Part shown: piece by piece, positions 47,604 through 58,400 of the stretch
Layout of the letters: each line of letters opens with the position of its first letter
Position numbering within the stretch: the stretch's first letter is position 1
Assembly (NCBI GenBank): GCA_015680905.1
Contig: CM027378.1
Coordinates: 40,087,001-40,151,000, forward strand
Length of the DNA stretch: 64,000 nt
Reading direction: 5' to 3'
DNA from: Coptis chinensis
Lineage: Eukaryota > Streptophyta > Magnoliopsida > Ranunculales > Ranunculaceae
The notes under the pieces: model-generated
Seen by the model: the letters and a program-made list of their open reading frames with translations, nothing else
Told to the model about the DNA's origin: nothing
Database searches by the model: none
Made by a program: the position numbers and the translations under genes

Positions 47604-48433
47604 TGCAATATATTTAAGGCCTAAAAGTTTCTCCATTTCATTAGTATTGAGTGTTTTCATACCACCGGTGTTGCCTGAACTAAGCAGCGAACAAAAACAA
47701 CGATCAATATTTCATGGATGTACAAACAGCCTTAGGCATTCATGTCAAACAAACAACCTTTGGTTTCTTTCTTTTCACAATCTTCACCTCCGTCTATAAC
47801 TTCCACTGTCGCATCCTTTTTTAACAAGTTTTTTTATTATTCTTCACCACAATAAACTAGTTCCATCCGGCAAAGAGGGGGCAGTATATGTGCCACCATA
47901 TCTGCACCCCTATAAACAACCATCGTTAGGTACCATTATAACACCACTCACTACTAGGCACGATGCCCAAAATTATGGCATGCCAGTGCCGCCCAAAATT
48001 ATAGCGTGCATGCGCTGCCCAAAATTATGGCGTGCCTGCCCTGCCCAAATTTATAGCGTGCCTGCCCTATCCAAAATTATGGCGTGCCTACGCTGCCCAA
48101 ATCTATGGTGTGCCTGCCCTGCCCAAAATTATGGTGCCACAAGCTAGATACAACAGGTTCAGATTTAGAAAACATATTTGTTAAGATATGCTTCCATATT
48201 AAAATTTTACATAATTACAAAAGATTTTCTAGCAATTAATGAAATGATATTTCTCATTATTATCCAATAAATACCCCTTTCCTTTGAAACAAAGAACTAC
48301 GTTCATTTGAGAGACTTGACTCCAGAGAATGATTTGGATACGTAAGCAGCCATTGAAGGTACAGTCTCAACAATTCTACAACAATCTCCCTAACAAGATC
48401 GTTAGTGTGTTCGGGTGAGTTCTTACCCAAACA
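47604..48433 (+). repeat. Left (5') LTR of the Tat element
   Basis: Begins TGCAATATATTTAAGGCC after GGGGGCGAG and ends CCCAAACA just before the PBS. Similarity to the right copy extends another ~105 bp upstream to about 47,498, through a second TGGGGGCGAGC motif. The start could therefore instead be TGGTCGACAT at 47,517. See the corresponding finding. Confidence 0.7.
47965..48138 (+). repeat. 26-bp minisatellite in the left LTR
   Basis: Six full units of about 26 bp with core CCCAAAATTATGGCGTGCC plus a partial seventh. The right LTR has five full units plus a partial (52,843-52,990). Confidence 0.9.
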
Positions 48434-48437
48434 TAAT

Positions 48438-48452
48438 TGGCGCCGTCTGCGG
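48438..48452 (+). other. Primer-binding site of the Tat element
   Basis: TGGCGCCGTCTGCGG, four bases inside the LTR end. It resembles primer sites of Tat-type elements, which I recall as tRNA-Arg complementary; the exact tRNA is not verified. Confidence 0.6.
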
Positions 48453-48499
48453 TTCTTATCAACAGGCCCTCTTCCACGGTTTTTCTTTAAGCTCCATTA

Positions 48500-48676
48500 A
48501 TGGCGACAACTACAAAATCTCAAGTAAACAACCGGACAAGAACACAACAATCCGATGGAAACAACTTAGCAAATCTTGAAGATCTAGTCAATCAAATTCT
48601 ACCATACCAAAAGGCATCACATTTGCAGCTTCAAATACCACGAAAGCCCAGATCTAAACTTCCACGGTCTCACTAG
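48500..48676 (+). pseudogene. gag start of the Tat element
   Basis: ATG at 48500 opens a 58-codon frame (MATTTKSQVNNRTRTQQ...) closed by TAG at 48674. It lies just after the PBS, where gag begins. It contains NLANLEDLVNQIL, which is hydrophilic with a short helical stretch. Probably truncated by the stop. Confidence 0.5.
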
Positions 48677-48737
48677 CCAATATCTTCAACTCTCCTCATA
48701 ATGGCACAATTTTGCGAGATGTTGATCTAAAAAAAAT

Positions 48738-49046
48738 ATGGAGACAGTTGATAAAAGCCTGACCCTAGAAGTGCTGCGTCAAAAGCTCAGAAAAACAAAG
48801 AAACTTAACGACAACTTGCAGAAGCAACTAAACAAAGTAAGACGAAAATGTCAACTATCAACAATGGCGAAAACACAAGAAAATTTCCACAAGTGCTCCA
48901 AGACGTTATCAAATCTCACACCCCTACTGAGAAGAACACCGAAGTCAACCATGGCGAAAAGCCGAATGAAGAAGTTCAACAAGCATATATTCAAGTTTCA
49001 ACTAGAAACCGCGTCGCACAAACATAAGTGGTTTCATATGCCATAG
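48738..49046 (+). pseudogene. gag remnant of the Tat element
   Basis: A 102-codon frame, Lys/Arg/Gln-rich, with a coiled-coil-like RQKLRKTKKLNDNLQKQL segment as often found in Tat gag N-terminal regions. No zinc knuckle is visible. Assignment is by position. Confidence 0.4.
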
Positions 49047-49946
49047 TTCCTATAAAAGTGCTCTCTCCCAACATATCTACAACTTTCAAGTTCAATCAGT
49101 TGTTGTTACTCGATCTCATACAAACAAGCAAACAAGAGTTCATAAGTCTAACACAACAACTCGCTGGATCAAAAGATTATAATTTAAAAGACACAACTTT
49201 TACATCCTCCAGCATCTTAACAATGTAGATCTAGACTTTTATAGTCTCAAATTCCATTTCTTTTGTTTTTTGTTTTGTTTTGTTTTTTGGTTTTTTATCC
49301 CCAGGCTTCAGGGATGGAATAATGCTTACTCAAGCAAATTACTATCCACGTCAATCCAGATCCAAAAGTTTACAATCTTAAAGCAACTCATGGAGGAAGA
49401 AGTTAACTACCTAACAAGGAGGTGCTACGACAAACAAACGTTTTTCATAAGCAGCAGTAAAAACTGAGGATGAAGAATATGGACAACACAGAGAGCATTT
49501 AGATTGTATGCACACCATAATGTCTAGACTACCTATTGTATAGGAATAACGATGTATAATGGAGGAAGATGACACATGGCTGGAATGCAGCAAACCGATA
49601 TAGAAGATGTAAAGAAAGACAGCCTAGAATGCGACCACACCGAAAAAACTACTCCCCAGTTCGACAACATAACCCATATTATCAGCACAGATCCTGTAGT
49701 CCAAGGATTCAGTGAAATCTAGAAGGAATTGAAGCAATAACTGGGGGCGACCACACCATGAGATGCAGCATAGCGAAGTTACCCTTAAAGTCAAAAATCA
49801 AGAAGTCGCAAGAGCACCATTCACGAAACAGCAAATCAAAGACATTATCAAGAAAACAATGAGCAATGCGGGTGTAGCTGAAATACAATGAAAAGACCTT
49901 GTAGTAAACGAAGATGTCATTAGGTGATTTTCTCTGAAGATACAAA
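49047..49946 (+). other. Uncoded interior of the Tat element
   Basis: Where the rest of gag, the protease and most of RT should lie there is about 0.9 kb of low-similarity sequence without a credible frame. It includes a T-rich run (49,258-49,300) and a further CTGGGGGCGACC motif at about 49,741. Confidence 0.5.
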
Positions 49947-50700
49947 ATGCAGAACATCAAGAAGGATTCAAACCGGATATTCAAGAAATACCTTGTCTCA
50001 CCACCAATCTTGGCCAGCCCAGCTACAAGGCAACCTGTTGGAGCTTACTTCGTCGCTATAGATACTGCAATAAGTGTAATATTGTTCGTCGATGGAGAAG
50101 ACGGTCGTCCGATCTTCTTCATTAGTAAGACACTAACGGGGGCGGAAACCAGATATTCGAGAATTAAAAAAAAATCACTCTAGCATTGGTTCATACTGCC
50201 AGACGCCTTAAGCCGTACTTCCATGGAAAACTGGTTAAAGTATATATGGAGTATCCTCTTCGCAAAGTTTTCCGAAGTGCTCAGGAACCAAGCAAACTCG
50301 CGGAATGGGACATCTACTTGAGTGCTTATAACATTACCTTCGAACCTCGCATTTCAAAAAAGGGTCATGCACTTGCATCCCTAATGACATATTTCCCTAT
50401 CAATGATTTCGTCCCCGAAATCAACCAAGACGAAGGTATCTCTAGTGAATCTGCCATAGTTGGGGGCGAGGAATCCCCGCCAAAGCATACTGACTCTTCA
50501 TCCGATTCATGGATTATTTACACAGATGACTCACATAACAAATCTGGCTCTGGATTAGGATGTGTTTTTTATCAAGCCAGATAAATCGACTATTGAGAGC
50601 TCAGTTCGTTCTAGGTTCAAGGCCTCTGACAATGTAGCAGAATATGAAGTCGTCCTTTACGCCATGCGCATATCTTTGGACTTAGCGGATTCAGTAAAGA
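49947..50700 (+). pseudogene. RT end, RNase H and second RNase H start of the Tat element
   Basis: KYLVSPPILASPATRQPVGA then FISKTLTGAETRYS form the RT-RNase H connection. A slip in an A-run (about 50,168-50,176) changes frame to LVHTARRLKPYFHGK and WDIYLSAYNITFEPR, the classical RNase H end. After a Ser/Asp-rich linker, WIIYTDDSHNKSGSGLGCVF begins the second RNase H, and VAEYEVVLYAMRISLDLADS continues it in another frame. It is cut near 50,700. Confidence 0.8.
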
Positions 50701-50713
50701 AAGTCATCTGTGT

Positions 50714-51480
50714 TTGGGCGAGTTCTAGCAAATGAACTGCGTCCAATTTTCTCACCTCGCCCGTTCGCAAAATGGGGTTTAGACATCATTGGGCCTTTCC
50801 CTAGAGCTTCAGAGAATGTCCATTTTTTGCTGGTTGCTACTGATTACTTTACCAAGTGGGCAGAGGTACAACCCTCAGTGCACATACAAGCTTTCGATGT
50901 GAAGCGATTCCTATGGAAGGATATAGTGTGACATTTGGGTGTCCCTACCAAGTTAATATCAGACAATGGAAAGCAATTTGATGCAGAAGAAATACACAAA
51001 TTCTGTGCTAGTCTCCATATTCAACACAATTTTTCAACACCCTATCACCCTCAAGCGAACGGGGAAGCTGAGGCGACAAACAAGTCAATCTTAGCAATCT
51101 TCAAACGTCGACTCGAGCAAGCCAAAGGAAAGTGAACAAGAGCGCTACTAGCCATTCTATGGGCATATAGAACCACTCCAAAGCGCTCAATAGGACTGTC
51201 ACCATTTAACCTGGCTTTTATACCAGAAGCCGTATTACCTACTGAAGTTTTTGCTGGGACAACCCGTACTGCTGCTTTAGACGATGGTATTAATGACGAA
51301 TTACTAGCTCATTCGAAAGCCAATGTAGATGAAGTACGTCAAGAAAGTATTGCTCATCTGCTCCATTACTAGGCAACAATGAAGAAGTAATATCACAAGA
51401 ATCTTCGCTTGAAAACTTTTCATCCGGGCGACTGGATCTTATGCAGAAAATCCAAGATAATTGATGTAAGGAAACTAACT
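50714..51480 (+). pseudogene. Integrase core of the Tat element
   Basis: WGLDIIGPFPRASENVHFLL carries the first catalytic Asp, LISDNGKQFDAEEI the second, and NGEAEATNKSILAIF the Glu. ILWAYRTTPKRSIGLSPFNL and LRLKTFHPGDWIL follow. Stops interrupt at about 50,929 and 51,133 and again near the C-terminus. The N-terminal HHCC zinc-binding region is missing, with a direct jump from the second RNase H. Confidence 0.8.
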
Positions 51481-51518
51481 AGGTGAAAATTGGGAAGGAC
51501 CTCAGCATAGGCGAAAAA

Positions 51519-52013
51519 GTCGTGGAGTTTGCATTTTCAACACCTCTCTCCATACACCAAAAAGTCACGGAGTTTGCATTCGTAATACCTTACTCTGTAC
51601 ATCACCAAGTCATGGAGTTTGCGTTTTTAACACCTCTCTACATGCACCAAAATGTCATGGAGTTTGCATTTTCAACACCTCTCTTTATGCACCAAAAAGT
51701 TGTGGAGTTTGCGTTTTCAACACTTCTCTCCATGCACCAAAAAGTCACGGAGTTTGCGTTTGCAACAACTTACTCCGCACATCACCGAGTCATGGAGTTT
51801 GTATTTGCAACACCTCTCTCCATGCACCAAAAAGTCGTGGAGTTTGCATTTTCAACACCTCTCTCTATGCACCAAAAAGTCACGGAGTTTGCGTTTTCAA
51901 CACCTCTCTCCATGCACCAAAAAGTCACGGAGTTTGTGTTTGCAACACCTTACTCCGTGCATTACCAAGTCATAGAGTTTGCGTTTACAACACCTCTCTC
52001 CATGCACAAAAAA
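51519..52013 (+). repeat. 45-bp in-frame tandem array (11 units)
   Basis: Eleven consecutive 15-codon units of the type V-x-EFAF-S/A-TPLSMHQK, open in the same frame throughout and also open in a second frame for most of the array. Units 2, 6 and 10 share a different end (PYS-V/A-HH/YQ type), showing a 4-unit (180-bp) higher-order period. It lies between integrase and the 3' LTR. Tat elements are known to breed tandem repeats in this 3' region. Confidence 0.92.
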
Positions 52014-52481
52014 ACTTCGTGGAGTTTGCGTTTGCAATTCCTCTCTTCATGCATGACCAAGGCATAAGGTCCTCGCCTACTCCATCTTCAAGTCCAAGGT
52101 CTTCTATTGCGTCTTCCAAGGCACTTGGAAGCAATGTCCCGCAAATCTCTTTCTTTGGGCAGAAGTTGTACAACGAAGTATAATGTCGTGAACATCAAGA
52201 ATCTCTTTATGTTTACAACACCTTACTCCACTCATAAAAAATCATTAGTGAACATTTGCGACCGCTTACCCTATACATCAAAAGTCAAGAAGTTGTCCTT
52301 GAAGAAAATTGAAGAAATATTGAAATGTTGATATTACAACAAAGCTCAAGTTTCACCAATATTTTATACACATCTTAAAACTGAGGGCGAGCATTGGTCG
52401 ACATGGAACAGTTGGAGTACCTATCCAACTGCCATAGAACATGGTTGTTTCTCCAGTGAAATGCCAACAATTGGGGGCGAC

Positions 52482-53284
52482 TGTAATATGTTTAACGCCT
52501 AAAAGTTTCTCCATTTCATTAGTATTGAGTGTTTTCAAACCACCGGTGTTGCCTGAACTAAGCAGCGAACAAAAACAACGATCAATATTTCATGGCTATA
52601 CAAACAGCCTTAGGCATTCGTGTCAAACAAACAACCTTTGGTTGCTTTCTTTTCACAATCTTCACCTCCGTCTATAACTTCCACTGTCGCATCCTTTTTG
52701 AACAAGTTTTTTTATTATTCTTCACTACAAGGAACTAGTTCCATCCGGCAAAGAGGGAGCGGTGTATGTGCCACCATATCTGCACCCCTATAAACAACCA
52801 TCGTTAGGTACCATTATAGCGCCATTCACTACTAGGCACGATGCCCAAAATTATGGCATGCCAACGCCGCCCAAAATTATGGCGTGCCTGCACTACCCAA
52901 AATTATGGCGTGCCTGCCCTGCCCAAAATTATGGCGTGCCTACGCTGCCCAAAATTATGGCGTGCCTACCCTGCCCAAAATTATGGCGCCACAAGCTAGA
53001 TATAGCAGGTTCAGATTTAGAAAATATATTTGTTAAGATATGCTTCCATATTAAGACTTTATATAATTACAAAAGATTTTCTAGCAATTAAGGAAATGAT
53101 ATTTTTCATTATTATCCTATAAATACCCCTTTCCTTTGAAACAAGAACTACGTTCATTTGAGAGACTTGATTCCAGAGAATGATTTGGATACATAGGTAG
53201 CCATTGAAGGTACAGTCTCAACAATTCTACAACAATCTCTCTAACAAGATCGTTAGTGTGTTCGGGTGAGTTCTTACCCAAACA
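52482..53284 (+). repeat. Right (3') LTR of the Tat element
   Basis: Begins TGTAATATGTTTAACGCC directly after the polypurine-like TTGGGGGCGAC and ends ACCCAAACA. About 90% or better similar to the left copy by eye. It contains five 26-bp units plus a partial (52,843-52,990). Confidence 0.75.
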
Positions 53285-53289
53285 CAACC

Positions 53290-54245
53290 CGGTTATGAAC
53301 ATTGATTGTTCGTACCCACAATAGGTATGAACATTAGCTATGAACATTGATTGTTCATACCCACAATTATGAACATTAGCTATGAACAATGAGTGTTCAT
53401 ACCTATTTGAGCTATGAACAAGCATTGTTCATACCTATCTATGTATGAACATTGATCCAGTTATGAAAATTGATTGTTTATACCTACCCATGCTGAACAT
53501 CAGCTATGAACATTGATTGTGCCTATGAAAACATGAACCCAAAACATATGAACAATAACTATTCATACCCAAAACAGATATGAACAATCATTGTTTATAC
53601 CCCCAATTATGAACATTAGCTATGAACAATGAGTGTTCATACCTATTGGACTATGAACAAAACAGATATGAACAATAAATGTTTATACCCAAAACAGATA
53701 TGGACATTGATTGTTCATACCTTCTTTAGGTATGAACAATCCGTGTTCATACCCAAAAAAAAACATGAACTCAAAACAGATATGAACATTGATTGTTCAT
53801 ACCCAAAACATATATGAATAATAAATGTTCATACCCAAAACATATATGAACATTGATTGTACTGTTCATACCTATTTAAAAAAAAACATAAACCCAAAAC
53901 AGATATAAACATTGATTGTTCATACCCAAAACATATATGAACAATAAATGTTCATACCCAAAACAGATATAAACATTGATTGTTCATACCTACTTAAAAA
54001 AAACGTACATGAACCCAATCAAAACAGATAAGAACATTGATTGTTCATACCCAAAACATATATGAACATTGATTATTCATACCTACTTTAGGTATGAACA
54101 ATACGTGTTCATACCAACAAAAAAACATGAATCCAAAGCAGATATGAACAATAAATGTTTATACCCAAAACAGATATGAACAATACGTGTTTATACTTAA
54201 AGTAGGAATGAACAATACGTGTTCAACAGTAAAAAATGAACAATC
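53290..54245. repeat. Palindromic minisatellite TATGAACA-n5-TGTTCATA
   Basis: A dense array of short units, each able to fold into a hairpin with 7-8 bp arms (TATGAACA / TGTTCATA) and a 5-base centre that varies (TTGAT, ATAAA, ATACG, ATGAG, ATCCG), joined by linkers such as CCCAAAACAGA. It reads almost the same on both strands and is non-coding. It abuts the right end of the Tat element. Confidence 0.9.
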
Positions 54246-54273
54246 ATTGTTTGATTAACGTTAAAATTTTAGA

Positions 54274-54346
54274 GGATTTTGGTGGAATCAAACCACCATC
54301 ACCTTTGAATATCTCTAAAGTGCTCGCCCATTTAAGCTAAAGATCC
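54274..54346 (-). other. tRNA-like fold (tRNA pseudogene or SINE head)
   Basis: Minus strand, 73 nt. The 7-nt acceptor arms GGATCTT/AAAATCC have one mismatch. D-stem GCTT/GAGC lies in an A-box-like TAGCTTAAATGGG. Anticodon stem CTTTA/CAAAG has one mismatch and an 8-nt loop. A five-base variable loop precedes a perfect T-stem GGTGG/CCACC with loop TTTGATT, giving the B-box GGTTTGATTCC. The oversize anticodon loop and two mismatches argue against a working tRNA. Confidence 0.5.
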
Positions 54347-55430
54347 ACCAGGGTTTAATTTAAAAAATAAAAAATAAAAAATAAAAAAATGATAATGGTG
54401 TGATACTTCTTCATCTTCGATGTCTTTGATTTTTTGGATAATGGTTACCAACTTTGTTCAACTTCTTTAAAATAACTGAAGCTTCGCACAACTTCGTTTA
54501 TTTCTCAACTTTGGTTTTGGATTTTCTCTCTCGCAATTTCATTTGATTAAAACAGGGAAGAGATTCGATTTGTAGTTTGATGTTTGATGAGGTGCGTCAT
54601 GAATCAAAAAGTCTGGTCTGTTGGAGAAGAAGGGGGTTTTGGGTTTTCTCACTCGTAATTTTGTTTATTAACAGGAAATGATAAAAGTGGTATTTAAAAA
54701 ATATAAAATAAACCGGGCCAACTTATTTTGTCTTTGAGGGTTATTAAAATCAAGAAATTGGGTTCATGAGCTATTTCATTGATGAAAATGGTTTTGTGAG
54801 TCATTATAAAAAAAAACTTTGTCCTCTAGAATTGTTTTGAATCCAAAATGGGCCTTGGACCAATTTCTTGTATGTTTGAAGGGTCTCGATTCTCTTTAGT
54901 CGGGCAGTGGAACCTACCCTGACTGTTGACCTTTGAATCTTGATCCCCAAGTTTTCCGCTGCCTTTGGGTAACTCTTCTACTCTGCCCTTTTTGTTGGGA
55001 ACTTAAGCCCTCGAGAACACTCCCGTCATATCCGTAGTGAAAAATTAGTGAAATAATTAGCATTGGCTGTCGCCATTAGGGCACTTAACCGGCCTGCTCT
55101 TCTGGTGTAGTCCTTATTTTTGGAAAAAGATCATGGAAAATAACAAGTTCAGCTGGGATAGACCATGCTGCAGAAATAGATTGTTGACAATATCGAAAAT
55201 CAGGTGAAGAAAATTGTGAAGGAAATACGGCAGCAGATTGGCCAAGAAGTAAGATCAGAAGTGGCAAAAGGAAATAAATTAATTTGACAGTTTTACTTTT
55301 TTTATACCAATTAAATTGGATCGTAGTAGAAACTATATGTAATGACTATATTCCTATCGAAAACAAAAACTTATTTAATGACTATCAGGACTTTCTAGTA
55401 TAACAGCTGACAAGCCTCACACTTGCATGC
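54347..55430. other. Intergenic region, no gene recognised
   Basis: (AAAAAAT)n-like run at 54,362-54,388, then AT-rich DNA with nothing recognised. The last few hundred bases are the presumed 3' UTR and flank of the NPF gene. A 60-codon frame at 55,085-55,267 has no support. Confidence 0.6.
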
Positions 55431-58400
55431 CTACCCCTTGGCTCCAAGTGGACTGACCACCATGTTAATTCCTTTTTGTTCCCCCTTCTCAACCATGTCA
55501 GTCATGTTTCTGTATTTGTACCTCCGCGCCACATACAGAAACACACAGAAGTTAATAACACTCAATACTGTAAGAAGCCAGTAAAGATAATCAAATCTAC
55601 CAGTATTTATGTTCTGTGACAGCCATGATGGCTGTCCTTTGCTGGAATTCCCCGTGACAGATTTGACAATGTTATTCAATAGAGTCGCAGCAAAGCATCC
55701 TAAACCGCCAGCAAGAGCAGCATAAGCAGAACCTATACTTCTCATAGCATCAGGAGATTCCTGATACAGGAATTCTAGAAGTCCAACAATGCAAAATACT
55801 TCAGCTATGCCAATCAGACAATATTGGATCAACAGCCAATATGCACTCAGGTTGGGCATGGGAGTTAGGAAAACAGACTCATAACCTTGTTTGATAGCAT
55901 AGTTTCTTCTGTAGCTCTCAAAAATTGCAGCCCATGCCACAGATAGGATTGATACTGCCAAACCAATTCCAACTCTCTGAAGCTGAGAGGCACCATGAGG
56001 GTGACCAGTGATGCGACGGGACAATGGAACAAAGATGGAGTAATATAAGGAGAGTATAAGAAAGATGCTTATTCCTGGGAAGACAGGCATACATGTGACT
56101 GGAAGTTTTAGACTTCCCATGTGGGTGTTCATTGTATATGCCTGCTGAACCGACAGTGTGAGATACTCTGTCAAGACTACATTCAGCATTATCGTGCAGG
56201 CTGGTATGGGAAGAAGTTTCAAGAGTATCTTGACTTCTTCTACTTGGGTTACGGTGCAAAGCTTCCAAGGATTTGGATCCACACCATCCTCTTTCAATTG
56301 CAACGCTGCTTTGTCCAAACACCTATAGAACAAAATACATTCTCAGAGAAATAATTGAGTGCAAATGTAGATCGAGGAACAAATTCATAAAATATAAACA
56401 TACTAGGTACAAGTAAACCAACAAAAGTATCGTAGTGGATAAGGAGTAAAATTGATATGCCTTGTAACTTTGTACTGAAAAGTTAGGAGTAGCAAAGCAA
56501 CTCAGGTGGTCACCCTCTTTGAACAATCAATTGCATGCATGCTCGACCTGTCATGTCATGAGTACATTGAAATAATTGACAGAGGAATTGTCATCACAAA
56601 CCACATGTTATTGATCCTCGCAGATCCTCCAAGAGGAAACAGATTTGTCAAGCTCTGGAAAAGGCAACAGAGAAAAGAGCTGGGCACCTAACAATACACA
56701 ATGGTTTAGGTCTTGGTTCTAGATGTCTGTGATGTTTATAATGTCCATCTACACAGTGATACAATGGCTGAGGAGAGGATTAGGGAGTAATGGTTGATGA
56801 TCGCAAATGGCACTTATTAGCCAAAGATTTGTCTGTGACAAAACCAACACAAAGAAAAGACTTCTCCCAAATGATGTCAACAGACACTAGCAACAACGAA
56901 AAATAATTTTGATCAAAAGTCATGGGTGTAGCTCCATTATGAATTTCACAGAACTTGGATATATAAAATTTTCAAACAAAAGCCTTACTTCTGATCACCT
57001 GGATCTCCATGAATTTCTCTTCAGATGTTAAGGGACATCTCGCGAGGCTCATTTATTTAGGAAGTTTCTATTATGAAAAATCTTGTTATTTTCTTATATA
57101 TATTGGAACGATACAAGGCCGAAGCTAACTAAGGCCGTATCCTGTTTTTTCTCTCTTTTTTCTTCAAACTTGCTTCTCCAATAACAATAGTACAATTTAT
57201 ATTCTTGTACTATTCATGATTCATGTTGTTTATTGTAGTGGGAGCTCTTCCATGCCATACACCTTTTTCAGCCAATACCCAGTTAAGCAGCTAAAGTATA
57301 AAATGGAAGAGGGATAAAGGATTGCAGAAAATACCGTGTACTGAAAGATGTCAGGTTGTTCTGCAGATTCTAAACGGGTTGATCAAAGACTTATATAAAT
57401 GAAAGACAAAGTCAGTACATACGTTTCAGTTAGGAGAAATAAGGAAGACGACACTACATCTGCTAAGAGTTTTTGGGGGGGCAATTGGCACAAGTTTCGG
57501 TACGTAATACTGGACTGCAATTTGCTCCTCGAAGATCTTATCAAATGCATGTCAGTTTCTTGATGTAGAATAATAAGGTTTCCATTAGGATTATTTTGTT
57601 TAGGTTCTATGTTAATAGAATTAGAAACTTGATTTATTTAATAGTTTTTTTACTCCTGTTTCTTGCTTATCAAGTTGGGGTTATCTACTGTAGTTTGTTT
57701 ACATTCAACCAATCATCAATCAGTCAAAATATCTAATCTCCTAAAAAGTAAAAACCTATTCTTCTCCTCTATATTCTACAATTCTTGTTATTCAATCTTT
57801 TTCTTCTCTACTCTACTTCTCCCTTTTGAGGATCTCTGAATTCCTTCTTCTAAAATCTACACCTTGTTCCCCATTATTATGAAGATGCAAGACAAGTGTT
57901 GTATGCCTCATCCAAGCACTATGTTAATTTTTGGCACCTCCATCCTTTATTACCTTCACGTAGTCTGAAAACCACCAAGGCTGTAACTAGTGATTATTTT
58001 TATTTAACTTACAGACAAAGGAAGCAGGATAAGGAGTCTGCAAACTAACCTTGCAAAGCTGCATAACCAAATGTGGTCGTGCCTCAAAACTATTGAGTGA
58101 AAATTTAGCATGCTTTGATAAAAAAGTTGATAGGCGAAGAGCTGTCAAAGTGGCACCTTGATTTTTAGGGTCAGGCCATTCAATTTTTGTGTGAGTGTAG
58201 GTAGGTGGAGGGTTGTTTAATCTCAACCTGCGCCCTTATCTACCTCTGGATTTCGCCCTCGGTCAACCAACATATTGATGTGTTTAGTCTTAATTCCCTT
58301 TTCTTTTTCTTGTTTTTAAGTTCATCTACTTAAGTTGAATGGTGTAACAATACAATTTATAATGATTCTCTTTAATGATTATTTAAAAGTTTCCAAACGA

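Larger units (their letters stand above)
47498..53284 (+). mobile_element. Deleted Tat-lineage Ty3/gypsy element
   Basis: Direct terminal repeats of about 0.8-0.9 kb surround a 4-kb interior. The interior has a PBS-like TGGCGCCGTCTGCGG, gag-like frames, the end of RT, RNase H, a second (archaeal-type) RNase H start, an integrase core, a tandem-repeat array, a GGGGGCGA polypurine-like motif and the 3' LTR. Dual RNase H domains are a mark of the Tat lineage. Most of RT, the second RNase H and the zinc-binding part of integrase are missing. No target duplication could be fixed. Confidence 0.82.

Noticed and set aside
51483-52067. The 194-codon repeat frame as a genuine protein gene
   Set aside because: A 45-bp repeat keeps any stop-free frame open; a second frame is also open, and there is no start context or non-repeat domain.
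53290-54245. CRISPR-like look of regular repeats with variable centres
   Set aside because: The 5-base centres are far too short for spacers, the repeats are palindromic with variable linkers, and the genome is a plant nucleus.
54274-54346. Functional tRNA gene
   Set aside because: Eight-base anticodon loop and mismatches in the acceptor and anticodon stems; kept only as tRNA-like.
55918-56322. 134-codon frame overlapping the NPF last exon
   Set aside because: Alternative frame of a clearly coding exon.
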